From assembly GCF_000775285.1 (NCBI RefSeq), contig NZ_JJML01000021.1, positions 1 through 56,782 of the forward strand: 56,782 bases of DNA, written 5' to 3'. A program made the position numbers and the translations under genes. Shown piece by piece: positions 29,755-39,700 of this stretch. Within the stretch, counting starts at the first letter, position 1; each line of letters opens with the position of its first letter. The notes under the pieces were generated by a model. The model had not been told where the DNA came from and did no database searches. It saw nothing but the letters and a program-made list of their open reading frames with translations. Source of the DNA: Neosynechococcus sphagnicola sy1 (GTDB lineage: Bacteria; Cyanobacteriota; Cyanobacteriia; Neosynechococcales; Neosynechococcaceae).

Positions 29755-29917
29755 AGGTCAGAATTCACAGGTTGGGTAGGACACAGGTTAATTATCATAC
29801 CCCCGTTGCCCCCCCTGAACTCAACCCCACAGGTTGTTACAGAAGATTCACAGTTGCTCCCCAAGTCTGTCATTTGCGCCCCCTAAAGTGAAACTATCAA
29901 CTCAATGGGAGGCGATC

Positions 29918-30091
29918 ATGAACACTCAACTAACTGCCAAAGCAACGGTCTTCGCGGGTATCGCCGCTGCTCTGATCTTGATTCCTGGCCACTACGCAGC
30001 TTCTGGCCGCTGGATTCCTGCCCACTACTATGATGGCTCTGTGGCTCACCAATATGTCGGCAACGGCATGGCTTACCGAATAACGAGCTAA
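29918..30091 (+). CDS. Small hydrophobic protein with signal-like N-terminus
   Basis: A 57-residue ORF starting at ATG 29918 with a strong GGGAGG ribosome-binding site 5 nt upstream. The N-terminus MNTQLTAKATVFAGIAAALILIPGHYAASG looks like a signal peptide or single transmembrane helix. The remainder is Tyr/His-rich (RWIPAHYYDG, AHQYVGNGMAYR). No family is recognised. The 3' end lies within a few bases of a group II intron remnant on the other strand, so it may be a shortened gene. Confidence 0.5.
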   Translation: MNTQLTAKATVFAGIAAALILIPGHYAASGRWIPAHYYDGSVAHQYVGNGMAYRITS

Positions 30092-30097
30092 AGCCGT

Positions 30098-30260
30098 TAA
30101 CCTAAGCATGGAGGTCGCCCCCCATGCTCGGCTTCAGAACCGGACGTGAGAGTTGCCGCTCATCCGGCTCGTCTCCAGATTGACCCTTGACATGGGTACT
30201 AAGCTGAGTCGAGGGTTTGCCTATTCCACCGTGTATCCGTTCGTGGCAGTGACGGTGAAT
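30098..30260 (-). mobile_element. Group II intron 3'-end remnant (domains V and VI)
   Basis: On the minus strand 30170-30136 folds as group II domain V: it begins GAGCCGGA and ends TCCGGTTCT, with AGC and a short central stem. Downstream, AGCATGG (30122-30128 read in reverse) and CCATGCT (30105-30111) form the domain VI stem. Upstream sequence (about 30171-30260) resembles the region before domain V of cyanobacterial introns. No reverse transcriptase or 5' end is present, so it cannot splice or move by itself. The left and right ends are approximate. Confidence 0.75.
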
Positions 30261-30347
30261 GGCGGTCAAAGTTTTCCATCGGATCGTGAACCCATCGGGG
30301 GTTAAAGATACTTGCTCAGCAACAGTTTTAGTTTTGCTTTTGCCGTA

Positions 30348-31175
30348 TCAGGGACATGGGCGACGGGGGGTTAAAATAGCATACTTCAGCGCCGAGTGGG
30401 CATCGGAGCTAGGGGGATTTTGGCTAAGTCGCCGCACAGCCTCCTGAATGACTTTCTGGGCGTTGCTGGCATTGCGGTGCAAATTCCCCACCACCATCTC
30501 GACGGACACCTGGTCGTGATCCGGGTGCCAGCAGTCATAGTCTGTAACCAACGCCAGGGTTGCGTAGGCCATCTCGGCTTCCCGTGCTAATTTAGCTTCT
30601 GGTAAGTTCGTCATCCCAATGATGGTTGCGCCCCAACTACGGTACAGATGGGATTCTGCCTTAGTTGAAAAGGCAGGCCCTTCCATACAAATGTAGGTGC
30701 CACCATGGTGGAGTGTCACCTCTGGAAGGTTCAGACTGGCAACGCTCTCAGCTAAAATAGCTGCTAGTTTTGGGCAGATCGGATCACCAAAGGCAATGTG
30801 GGCAGCAATTCCCTCGCCAAAAAAGCTAGAAACTCGATTCCGAGTTCGGTCAATAAACTGATCCGGTACGACCATATCTAAAGGTTTAACTTCTGCCTTT
30901 AAAGAGCCGACAGCGGAGGCGGAGATCAAATACTGAACCCCGAGGCTTTTCATGGCATAGACATTGGCGCGAAAGGGGAGTTCCGTGGGTAATAGGTGGT
31001 GGTGGCGACCATGACGCGCCAGAAAGGCCACCTGTGTGCCTTCCAGGGTTCCTAATATCAAGGCATCGGACGGCTTGCCAAACGGAGTGTCAACTTGAAT
31101 CTCCTGGACATCTTGCAGCGCTTCCATTTTATACAGACCGCTACCGCCAATGATGCCAATTGTTGCCTGAGCCAT
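30348..31175 (-). CDS. mtnP: S-methyl-5'-thioadenosine phosphorylase
   Basis: A 275-residue trimeric-type purine phosphorylase family protein: [10 protein letters not shown] phosphate loop, [45 protein letters not shown], and [47 protein letters not shown] near residue 220 follows the MTAP pattern. It cleaves methylthioadenosine to adenine and methylthioribose-1-phosphate in methionine salvage. A purine nucleoside phosphorylase activity is the alternative. Confidence 0.93.
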   Translation of the reverse strand: MAQATIGIIGGSGLYKMEALQDVQEIQVDTPFGKPSDALILGTLEGTQVAFLARHGRHHHLLPTELPFRANVYAMKSLGVQYLISASAVGSLKAEVKPLDMVVPDQFIDRTRNRVSSFFGEGIAAHIAFGDPICPKLAAILAESVASLNLPEVTLHHGGTYICMEGPAFSTKAESHLYRSWGATIIGMTNLPEAKLAREAEMAYATLALVTDYDCWHPDHDQVSVEMVVGNLHRNASNAQKVIQEAVRRLSQNPPSSDAHSALKYAILTPRRPCP

Positions 31176-31345
31176 ATCACTATCCCTACTCCTTGACAGT
31201 CCTTCCGTAGTTTACCGATAAACCAGGCCAGGAGAGAAACCGGGCTGATTGACTGACAAAAGGTTGATTCAAGATCGGTGAAATGCTTGCCAGGATGGCA
31301 ATAGCAGTACTTGCGTGAAGTAAACGGGAGCCAGCGTTCGTTCTC

Positions 31346-31471
31346 AGAAACTGTTTGAAAAGATGAGCAGCCGCGTATGAGGGAAGGCTGGGGAGGGTGA
31401 AATATGAATTCGTCGATTAAAATCCAAAACTCAAGCTGGGTAGAGTGACTCTAATTTTTCAAACAAGTTCT
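31346..31471. repeat. Short element with 10-bp terminal inverted repeats
   Basis: TGTTTGAAAA at 31352-31361 and TTTTCAAACA at 31456-31465 are perfect inverted copies, and the similarity extends imperfectly outward (AGAAAC versus AAGTTCT). The right arm includes the stop codon of the sensor kinase gene. No coding sequence and no obvious target duplication are present. It may be a small non-autonomous element or a chance pairing. Confidence 0.3.
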
Positions 31472-32796
31472 AAGGGCAGATGAAGGGTAAAAATACTCCC
31501 TTTACCCACCTCGCTATGAACTTCGAGGGAACCACAGAGTGTCTGGGTAATCGCTCTGGCAATTGCCAAACCTAAGCCTGCACCGCCAGTTTGACGAGAG
31601 CGATCGCTGTTGACGCGGTAAAAGCGATCAAAGATCCAAAGTTGCTCCTGCTCAGGAATTCCGATCCCGGTATCTTGAACTTGAATCAAAGCCTGCCGTT
31701 CCTCCCTATGGAGCCGGATGGTCACCTTCCCCCCCTTGGGGGTGTATTGAATGGCATTGGTCACCAGATTGGCAACCAGACGATAGATCTGCTCTTCATC
31801 GCCTAAAACAGTAACGGGTTGATGACTGACAATCTCTGTGTGTAATTGCAAATTTGCCGCGATCGCTAGGGCTTCAAACTCATCCACTACATCTGCAATC
31901 AGGGAATTGAGCTTCACAGCTTGACGCTTGAGGGGCAGCACTTGCAGATCCATACGGGAGAGGAGTAGCAAATCCTGAACCAGTTGGATCAAGCGATTAC
32001 TTTGTCGTTCAATTGTCTGTAAGGTACTGTGAGCCTCAGCGGTTGTTAAGGGTGCTATTTCTAGAGCCGACTCAATGGTGGCTTTGGTTGCAGCTAAAGG
32101 GGTTCGGAGTTCGTGAGCAACATCCGCTGTGAACTGTTGAATTTGTCGGTAGGACTGATAAACTGGCTCCATGGCTACCCCTGCTAACCCCCAACTGGCA
32201 ACCGTTACCAGCAGCATGGTGATTGTCAGGGCAGCTAAAAGTAGCCAACGGGTTGTTGAGAGGTGGTGGTCAAATTCTTTCAGCGATCGCCCAACCTGCA
32301 TATAGCCCCAGGGCTGATGATTGGCTGTTGTCAGCAGTAAGGAAATATGGTGATACCGCTGACCGTTGTGATCCTGTAAGGTTTGCCAGAGTTCGTTGTC
32401 ATTCACAAAGATCAGGTGCTCTGGTTGCTGGCCAATGGTAGCGATCAATTGTCCTGATCGCGTGAGGAAACGAGCATAATATCCTGCCTGTTGAACCGTA
32501 CCTAAAATGTGTCGTTGCGCTGGTTGATTGGGACAGGAAGAGCCTACCCAACAAAGTCCTGGAACAATCTGCTGTACCCGTGCCTCAATCTGTCCCGGTT
32601 CTCTGAGATTGGGTTCCAAGCCATCATGTAAGGTTCCGGCAACCGATTCTAGCTCTCGGTGGAGGGCATGCCAGTGAGCCTGAGCCATCATGCCATAGAA
32701 GGCGGCTCCACAAAGAGTCAGAATGATTCCCATAACGCCGACATAACAACTCGTCAGACGCCAGCGGGTGAGATTAAAGAGCTTACTTTGATGCAT
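31459..32796 (-). CDS. rppB: RppB/NrsS-like sensor histidine kinase of the metal island
   Basis: A 445-residue kinase. Two transmembrane helices (about 12-36 and 180-205) bracket a 140-residue periplasmic domain holding a Cys pair (GLCWVGSSCP). HisKA follows with FTADVAHELRTPLAATKATIE, then HATPase with N-box NAIQYTPKGG, DTGIGIP and GGAGLGLAIA. The layout and sequence recall RppB/NrsS, which sense redox state or nickel in cyanobacteria. Its start overlaps the regulator gene (14 nt). Given the neighbours, copper or another heavy metal is the likely signal, perhaps through the Cys pair; this is inference. Confidence 0.88.
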   Translation of the reverse strand: MHQSKLFNLTRWRLTSCYVGVMGIILTLCGAAFYGMMAQAHWHALHRELESVAGTLHDGLEPNLREPGQIEARVQQIVPGLCWVGSSCPNQPAQRHILGTVQQAGYYARFLTRSGQLIATIGQQPEHLIFVNDNELWQTLQDHNGQRYHHISLLLTTANHQPWGYMQVGRSLKEFDHHLSTTRWLLLAALTITMLLVTVASWGLAGVAMEPVYQSYRQIQQFTADVAHELRTPLAATKATIESALEIAPLTTAEAHSTLQTIERQSNRLIQLVQDLLLLSRMDLQVLPLKRQAVKLNSLIADVVDEFEALAIAANLQLHTEIVSHQPVTVLGDEEQIYRLVANLVTNAIQYTPKGGKVTIRLHREERQALIQVQDTGIGIPEQEQLWIFDRFYRVNSDRSRQTGGAGLGLAIARAITQTLCGSLEVHSEVGKGSIFTLHLPLELV

Positions 32797-33484
32797 GGGC
32801 CAGGGAGAGGCGGTATCCTAACCCATAAACGGTTTCCAACAACTCATCACAGCCGTAGTCAGCAAGCTTGCGACGCAGCAGTCGAATTTGGGCAGGAACA
32901 ACATTACTGATTGGATCAGACTCAATTTCCCAGACTTGCGTCATCAGTTGATCGCGGCTTAAAAGCTGGTTAGGGTGCTGCATAAAATACTCCAGCAGTT
33001 GAAATTCCTTAGCCGTCAATTGAACCAATTGCTCACCTTTTGGGGTTTGCACGGAGATCGTGGAAGTTCCATAATCGAGTCTCAGGTTACCGACCTGTAG
33101 CTGTTGGGGTTGGAGATGGGGCGATCGCCGATTCAGTGCCCGGAGTCGTGCCTTTAATTCGGCGATGCCAAAGGGTTTGATCAGGTAATCATCGGCACCA
33201 GCATCCAATCCCGTCACCCGATCTTCGATCCGATCTTTTGCAGTCAAGATCAAAATCGGTAGCGCGTCATTTCGGGATCGGACTCGCTGGCAGAGTTCCA
33301 GACCCGACACCCCCGGCAACAACCAGTCGAAGATTGCCACAGTGTAATGGATCTGCCGACTATCCAGATAATCCCAGGCTACTGCGCCATCCTGAAACCA
33401 GTCCACAATGTACTTCTCACGACTCAAACTCTGCTGAATTGCCACTCCCAGATCAGGTTCATCCTCGACGAGCAGAATGCGCAT
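32783..33484 (-). CDS. rppA: RppA/NrsR-like OmpR-family response regulator
   Basis: A 233-residue regulator: receiver with VEDEPDLG, phospho-acceptor Asp in VAIFDWLLPGVSG and Lys in YLIKPFG. The C-terminal winged helix (QLTAKEFQLLEYFMQHPNQLLSRDQLMTQVWEIESDPISNVVPAQIRLLRRKL, ending VYGLGYRL) is OmpR-type. The sequence closely resembles RppA/NrsR. It starts 4 bp after the multicopper oxidase stop and overlaps the kinase, so the three are one operon. It may act at the shared 19-bp motif upstream of two other genes of the island. Confidence 0.9.
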   Translation of the reverse strand: MRILLVEDEPDLGVAIQQSLSREKYIVDWFQDGAVAWDYLDSRQIHYTVAIFDWLLPGVSGLELCQRVRSRNDALPILILTAKDRIEDRVTGLDAGADDYLIKPFGIAELKARLRALNRRSPHLQPQQLQVGNLRLDYGTSTISVQTPKGEQLVQLTAKEFQLLEYFMQHPNQLLSRDQLMTQVWEIESDPISNVVPAQIRLLRRKLADYGCDELLETVYGLGYRLSLAHASK

Positions 33485-33488
33485 GCGC

Positions 33489-34973
33489 CTAACCTTGTAT
33501 TTCTACCATTCCCATCATGCCGAGATCTTCATGGTCGAGTACATGGCAGTGATAGACGGTTTTCCCGGCAAAGTCGCGGAAGGGAATGCGAATCCGCACC
33601 GTTTCATTGGCACGAACTCGGAGGGTGTCTTCCCATGCCTGGTAGGGATCGGGCTTGCCATTGCGGCTGATGACTTGAAAAGGGTTGGTGTGCAGGTGAA
33701 AGGAATGTTCCATGCCATCGGGGTCAAGGTTTACCAGCTCCCAATCTTCTACCGTTCCCAGTTTCACCACCGCATCCACTCGATTCATATCAAAGGTTTG
33801 ATTATTGAACAGAAATGCCAGTTCCATGCCCATGCCATTTCCCATCCCCATGGCCATTGACATCTCGATGCGACGAGTTTGACTTGGTTGGGGTAAGGTC
33901 TCAACCGGAATTAGCGTGTGAGGGAGGGGCAATGGTTGAGCTACTGCATCCTGGTAGGTGACGATCGCGATCGGCTGAGTTGTGTTGGATGAATGAGTGA
34001 TTCCCCCCATCATCCCACCCCCCATCCTGCCGCCATGCATCATGCCACTGCCCATGCCTCCGCGATCGTAGGGCAGGCTCAGCAAGCGGTACTCTCCAGG
34101 GGGGCGATTTCCCTGGATCAGTACCTCTGCCCGTTCACCGGGAGAGAGTAACAGTTCTTGCAGTTCCACGGGGGCGGCGATCGCACCCCCATCCGTAGCC
34201 ATCAAGTAAAAGGGATGATCCTCCAAGGTCAGTCGGTAAAACCGTGAGGTGGAAGCATTGACAATCCGAAACCGCAACAGGCCTCCCGATGGTAAGGCAA
34301 AAGTGGGATTCACCTGCCCATTGACCGTCAGAATTGACCCTTCTCGCCCCCGCATCAAATCCATGTGCCCAGGCACCGGAATTTGCCCATTGGCATTGAG
34401 GGCAAAGTCTTTCAAAAACAGGAACTCTTCTTGAGCGGCGCGGATTTCTGGAATGTCGTCCAATGCGCCGCGAACAACAAAAATACCGCCTAAGCCACCA
34501 AACACCTGTGCTGCAACCAGTTCATGCAAATGGGGATGGTAATAAAAAGTTCCGGCAGGATGATTTTTGGGCAGGGTAAATTCGTAGGTCTGAGTTCCAC
34601 CGGGCGGAACCCTGAGAAAGATGTTGTCAGCAGTGCCCGTAGGGGGGATATGCAGACCATGAAAGTGAAGATTGGTTGCCTGGGTCAGACGGTTCGTGAA
34701 GCGGATGCGTACCGTATCTCCAGGTTTAGCTTCCAATCGCGGTCCAGGAATTTGCCCGTTGTAGGTGATCAGGTGCGCTTGCTGCTGCCCTAGGTTGAGG
34801 GTAGCAGGCCGTGCTTCTAAGTCGATATCGAGGTGACCGTTGATGCTGGTTGTTTGGGTAGTTGCAATCTTGGATGGGGTTGAAAGGGTTCCATTAGCAC
34901 ACTGGGGCAGCAATATAGCTCCCGCTGTAGCTGCACTCAGAAAGATAAACTTACGACGATTGATTAGATACAT
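33489..34973 (-). CDS. Multicopper oxidase (CueO-like cuprous oxidase)
   Basis: A 494-residue three-cupredoxin enzyme. A Tat-like N-terminus (NRRKFIFLSAATAGAILLPQCA) signals export. All four copper motifs are present: HFHG, YYHPHLHE, HSFHLHTNPF and YHCHVLDHEDLGMMG. Met-rich segments (GMGSGMMHGGRMGGGMMGG; MSMAMGMGNGMGME) match the Met-rich helix of cuprous oxidases such as CueO, arguing for periplasmic Cu(I) oxidation rather than a laccase role. It is first of an operon with the two-component genes in a copper island. Confidence 0.93.
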   Translation of the reverse strand: MYLINRRKFIFLSAATAGAILLPQCANGTLSTPSKIATTQTTSINGHLDIDLEARPATLNLGQQQAHLITYNGQIPGPRLEAKPGDTVRIRFTNRLTQATNLHFHGLHIPPTGTADNIFLRVPPGGTQTYEFTLPKNHPAGTFYYHPHLHELVAAQVFGGLGGIFVVRGALDDIPEIRAAQEEFLFLKDFALNANGQIPVPGHMDLMRGREGSILTVNGQVNPTFALPSGGLLRFRIVNASTSRFYRLTLEDHPFYLMATDGGAIAAPVELQELLLSPGERAEVLIQGNRPPGEYRLLSLPYDRGGMGSGMMHGGRMGGGMMGGITHSSNTTQPIAIVTYQDAVAQPLPLPHTLIPVETLPQPSQTRRIEMSMAMGMGNGMGMELAFLFNNQTFDMNRVDAVVKLGTVEDWELVNLDPDGMEHSFHLHTNPFQVISRNGKPDPYQAWEDTLRVRANETVRIRIPFRDFAGKTVYHCHVLDHEDLGMMGMVEIQG

Positions 34974-35161
34974 ATACTATTTTGGCCTTACATGAGTATG
35001 TTTTAGCTATTGAGATGATTTCTATAAACCCGTTATAGAACGTAATGCAAAGTCGTTGATTTGAGCCTTATTGAATGTGCCATTACAGTCCTGCTCAAAA
35101 CTGTTTCTTGGATATCACCATTTTTAGCCCCTTCGAGAGAAACTGATTGAGGTGATATACT

Positions 35162-35383
35162 TTATTCTTGAAGCAGCGTTTTTTTACTTGTCTCTGCGTT
35201 TTTCCTGCAAGCATCTCGCCGTGTCTGGGCATTTCGCCAAATCACGTTGCGAACGTTGGCCGGGTGATTGGGAACGGGGGGAGTAGAACGATAAATTTCC
35301 CCTCGGCAGGTTACCTCCTTCGCATTTATAGGCAGGGCGGTGGCAATCAGTAGAATGGCAACGGCAGTCAGTAAGCGTTTCAT
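35162..35383 (-). CDS. Small exported protein of the metal island
   Basis: A 73-residue protein with a clear signal peptide (MKRLLTAVAILLIATALPINA, cleaved near KEV). The mature 50 residues are basic, with two Cys (VTCRGE and DACRKN) that could form a disulfide or bind metal. No family recognised. Upstream at 35445-35463 lies the 19-bp motif also found before the CopM-like gene, suggesting co-regulation with metal resistance. Confidence 0.65.
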   Translation of the reverse strand: MKRLLTAVAILLIATALPINAKEVTCRGEIYRSTPPVPNHPANVRNVIWRNAQTRRDACRKNAETSKKTLLQE

Positions 35384-35444
35384 TTCATGTTCTCTGTTAA
35401 TATCGAACTCAAAGAGTCCTCTATTAACAGAGTGGCAAGCGATT

Positions 35445-35463
35445 ATAAAACTAAGATGAAATG
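35445..35463 (-). promoter_or_regulatory. Candidate metal-regulator box upstream of the small exported protein
   Basis: The + strand reads ATAAAACTAAGATGAAATG. It matches 16 of 19 positions of 42542-42560, which lies before the CopM-like gene in the same orientation relative to the gene. It ends 62 nt before the start codon at 35383. A binding site of the adjacent RppA-like regulator is the simplest explanation, by inference. Confidence 0.5.
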
Positions 35464-35485
35464 CTGCTCTACAGCGATGTAACCC

Positions 35486-35995
35486 TTACCGCTTAAAGCT
35501 AAACCGACCGTTGACCTTCTCACCATTGATATCTGACAGAATGGTTACTTTGTAATCTCCGGATGCAGTTTCCGGTAGAATTCCGGTGTAGTGCTTGTCC
35601 TGGGCATCGTATTTGAGATCAATTGCCTTTTGGCTGCCATCAGGGAGTTGAACTTGAGCTGTCACCTTGGCATTTTTGATCGGGTCGTGGTTTTCATCCT
35701 GGAGTAGATAAAAGTCAAGGTGTATGGCGTTGTCTTCTTTCTCTGGCACAAACTCTAGATGGTAATCCCCAGTCTCAATTACCTGTCCGTTATGTCTAGC
35801 TTCGCCATGATCCTTATCTTCTCTATCTGCATCTAATTTCCCGATGGTTTGATTAGTAGGTATAGAAGCTGTAACTGATGGACTTGCAGCAGGGCTGCTC
35901 GCCGTGTTTGCAGTTTGCTTCCCACTGCTACAAGCCACTAAAAATAGGAGTCCGACACTGCTTACGGAGATCAAAAGGGTCTGGTATGAACGCAT
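35486..35995 (-). CDS. Lipoprotein of the metal island
   Basis: A 169-residue lipoprotein: hydrophobic signal ending in the lipobox LVAC-SSGKQ, then a Ser/Ala/Thr linker and a beta-rich domain (about 70-169) with an EFVPEKEDNAIHLDFYLLQDENHDPI motif and IDLKYDAQDKHYTGILPE. The fold looks like the FixH/YtkA-type beta sandwich found with copper proteins, but this is not certain. Acidic and His residues (DREDKDHGEARHNG) may bind metal. The gene starts 36 nt after the end of the truncated cusA copy. Confidence 0.7.
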   Translation of the reverse strand: MRSYQTLLISVSSVGLLFLVACSSGKQTANTASSPAASPSVTASIPTNQTIGKLDADREDKDHGEARHNGQVIETGDYHLEFVPEKEDNAIHLDFYLLQDENHDPIKNAKVTAQVQLPDGSQKAIDLKYDAQDKHYTGILPETASGDYKVTILSDINGEKVNGRFSFKR

Positions 35996-36031
35996 GACTA
36001 TTTCTCCTGGAAAAGACGTTGAAAAAAGTCC

Positions 36032-36769
36032 TCAAGCTGTGGCAATTTTGGCCTGACTTGGCTTGTTGAGGGGAGAGATCGCCGTTTGCACATTTGCCTT
36101 CTCCGCCGCCTCTGTGACATCCTTTAAAGTGACATCTAAGGCGCTCAACTTATTCGGGTCTACCAGTACTTGATACTGACGGACATCCCCACCAAAAATC
36201 ACAACTTGAGCAATTCCAGGAACAGCTAACAGACGGTTTTTGACTTGCCAGTCTACAATCCGCCGCACCTCCATCAGGTCGATTTTGGATTGGGTTGCCT
36301 CTCTGGCATTCTGCTGCTCTACTGTGAACGCATATTTGACGATTTCGCCGATGGGAGAACTGGTCGGGGTAATTTGGGGTGTTAAAACGCTACTGGGAAG
36401 CTGACCTTGAGCTTGCTGCAAGCGTTCGGTGACAAGCTGACGGGCGCGATAAATGTCGGTGCCCCAGTTAAAGGTCATTCTGATCACCGAAATGCCCACG
36501 GCTGAGGACGATCGCACCGTTTCTGCGCCAGGAGTGCCGTTCATGGCGCTTTCAATGGGACGGGTCACGAGCGCTTCTACTTCTTCCGGTGCCAGCCCCG
36601 GTGCTTCGGTTTGAATTTCCACCTGCGGTGGCGCAAACGATGGAAACACATCCAGCGGCATTTGGGTAATCACGCGAATGCCCCAAAGGCTAATCAGAAG
36701 CGAAGCAATGACCACGAGCCAGCGTTGGGCGATCGACCATTTAACAAGCGTGTTGAGCCAATTAAACAT
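36032..36769 (-). pseudogene. Truncated second copy of the CusA-type RND pump
   Basis: The 245 residues match the N-terminal quarter of the adjacent CusA: TM1, QMPLDVFPSFAPPQVEIQTEAPGLAPEEVE, TDIYRARQLVTERLQQAQ and VDWQVKNRLLAVPGIAQVV. At residue 222 (EKANVQTA) the homology stops and 23 unrelated residues precede the stop. The porter domains and 11 of 12 membrane helices are missing, so it cannot pump. The start codon overlaps the cusA stop by 8 nt. Other frames do not supply the missing part, so a deletion rather than a frameshift explains it. Confidence 0.85.
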
Positions 36770-39700
36770 TGCTGTGCTCCTTTGTCATACTCAAGCTGGA
36801 AACCTTGCCACTTCTGGCTTTACTCCCTCGCTGCTGCGGGAACAGGTACTTACCAAAGCGGGCATAGAGAGCCGGTAACACAATCAAGGTCAGGGCTGTG
36901 GAAGTGACAAGTCCACCCAACACAACGATCGACAGAGGTTGCAGAATTTCCTTTCCGGCTCCACCGGCAATGACTAATGGCGCTAACCCCAAGGCTGAAG
37001 TAAAGGCAGTCATTAAAATGGCATTCAGCCGTTCCATGGAGCCTTTGACGAGTAAATCTTGCAGTAGCATGCCTTCGGCAAACTTGGTGTTGTAGTTGTC
37101 TACTAGGAGCAAGCCATTCCGGGTCGCAACGCCAAATAAGGTGACAAATCCCACCAGCGAAGCAATCGATAAGATGCCTCCTGTGAGTGCCACTGCGATC
37201 GCACCTCCGACTAATGCCAGAGGCAAATTAATCATGATCATCGCGGTGGAGGGGATGGATTTGACGGACAGATACATGATGACGGTGATGACGACAAAGG
37301 CGATCGCACTATAGAGCAAGATGCTTTGGGTGGATCGTTCTTCAGCCTCAAACTGTCCACCATATTGAATGAAGTACCCTGATGGCAGTTGGACTTGCTG
37401 TTTGACTTTCGCCTGAATTTCATTGACAACCGACCGCAAATCTCGCCCACTCACGTTGGCAGACACTGCCAGCAAACGAGAGACGTTTTCTCGACTAATC
37501 GTGTTTGGACCTGTCGCCTCTCGGATTTGTGCCACCTGTGCCAAGGGAACTTTCTGGCCGTTGGGAGTATCAACTAACAGGTTGGCGATCGTGGTTGCAC
37601 TATTGCGAGCTTCTGGCTGCAACCAGACCAGCAGATCAAAGGTTTGCTGTTGTTCTAGCACCTGCGATACAACCCGCCCATTCAGAGCTGTTTGAATCGT
37701 TTTGGCTAGTTCTCCGACGGTCAAACCGTAACGACTGGCCGCCACACGATCAAAAATGATTTGGACTTGAGGCACAGGAACCTGGAGTTCTGGTTGTAAA
37801 TCCACAATCCCATTCACAGATTGCATGGCAGTGGTGACTTCTGCTCCGATATGACGCAGTTCTGCCAAGTCAGGCCCAAACACCTTGACGGCGATCGCGC
37901 TCCGCACTCCCGACAGTACTTCATCCATGCGGTGAGAAATAAAACCACCAATATTGGGTGCCACCCCTGGTAATCTGGAAAACTCCTGTCGCAATTTGGC
38001 AATACTGCCTTTGCGGTCTTGCATACCTGCTTCGCTCAGTTCCACATCCAGATGGGCACCATTCACGCCCGCCGCATCCGCATCTCCGGGTGCTCGTCCC
38101 GATCTCATCTGCACATGTTGAAAGCGCTTGTCACCCTTTAAGGCATCCTGCATCACAAACCCAGCAGCGTTTGTGGATTCAAGAGAGACACCCGGATAGA
38201 GCATCATGGCATTGACCAGCGATCGCTCCTGAAACTCTGGGAGAAAGATGCGTCCAAAGGAGGGCACGATGATCAGGGTGGCAATGAGCATGGCAGCGGA
38301 TGCCGCTAAGATAATGCCAGAACGCTGCATCGAGAAATTTAACCAGGGCAGATAAAGCCGCTTGAAGAAACGTGCCACCCAGGGTTCCGTTTCTGGCAGA
38401 TGACCCTGGGGAAGCAAAATTGCACAAAGGGCTGGAGTGATGGTGAGAGCCGTCAAACTAGAGGCAATGACGGCTGCCATGTAACCGAGTCCCATGGGGA
38501 TGAAGATGCTACCTTCAACCCCACTGAGGGCAAAAATCGGGGCAAAGACGACGATCGTAATCACAGTTGCCCCAAACACAGAATCCCGCACTTCCTGACA
38601 GCCGTCATACACGACTTCTAATAACGGGCGAGGATGAGCAGAATGTTTATTTTCTCGTAGGGAACGATAGACGTTTTCGGCATCGACGATCGCATCGTCT
38701 ACCGCAGAACCGATGGCTACAGCCAGCCCGCCTAAGGTCATGGTGTTCAACCCCTGCCCCATCCAATTGAGCATTGCCACTCCAATCAACAGTGACAATG
38801 GCAGAGCAACCAAACAAATCATCAGGTTGCGCCAGTTCATTAAAAATGGAATCAGGATCAGTGCAACGATAATGCTGCCTTCCACTAAAGCCTCGCGAAC
38901 ATTCTCGATCGACGCATCAATGTAGTCTTCTTGACGGAAGGTCACGGTTGTTGCGACATCTTTGGGCAGCCCTGTTTTAACCTCTTCCAGCGCGGCTTCA
39001 ATAGCCCGAGTCACTGTTGGGGTATCTGCTTGAGGTTGTTTGTTAATGAGTAGAACGATCGCGGCTTTGCCGTCTAGACTGCCATCCCCTCGTTTAATCG
39101 CGGCTCCAATTTTTATGTCAGCCACATCAGCCAGCCGAACAGGTTTGCCGTCTCGTGCTGTAATGACCGAATGCCCCAAATCTGCGATCGATTCAATACG
39201 CCCCACACCCCGAATTAAACGTTCGCGATCGGGGGTAATTAAGAAGCCCCCTGGTGCATTCACGTTGGCAGCTTCCACTGCTTCTGTAACTTGCTGTAAT
39301 GTGACATTAAAGGCTTGTAGCTTGGCCGGATTAACGAGAACTTGATACTGCCAGACATCTCCCCCATAAGCCACCACCTGAGCCACACCCGGAACCGCTA
39401 ACAGACGGTTCGTGATTTGCCAGTCCACCATCCGCCGCAAATCCATCAAGGAAGTACTGCCCACAGTCTTCTGATCTCCGACCGTCAGCCCAACCATCAA
39501 AACGGTACTAATGGGTGAGGTAATGGGTGAAAGTTGAGGCGTTTCAACCCCTTCAGGTAGCTTACTCCGCGCCTGCTGCAAGCGTTCCGTTACCAGTTGG
39601 CGTGCTCGATAAATCTCTGTATCCCATCTGAAAATTACTTTGACGACGGACAACCCAGCCGCCGAGGACGATCTCACGGTCGTGACTCCTGGCGTGCCGT

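Noticed and set aside
31240-31260. Second MITE copy near 31,246
   Set aside because: Only about 14 bases match the end of the element at 42,588, with no inverted partner at the right distance.
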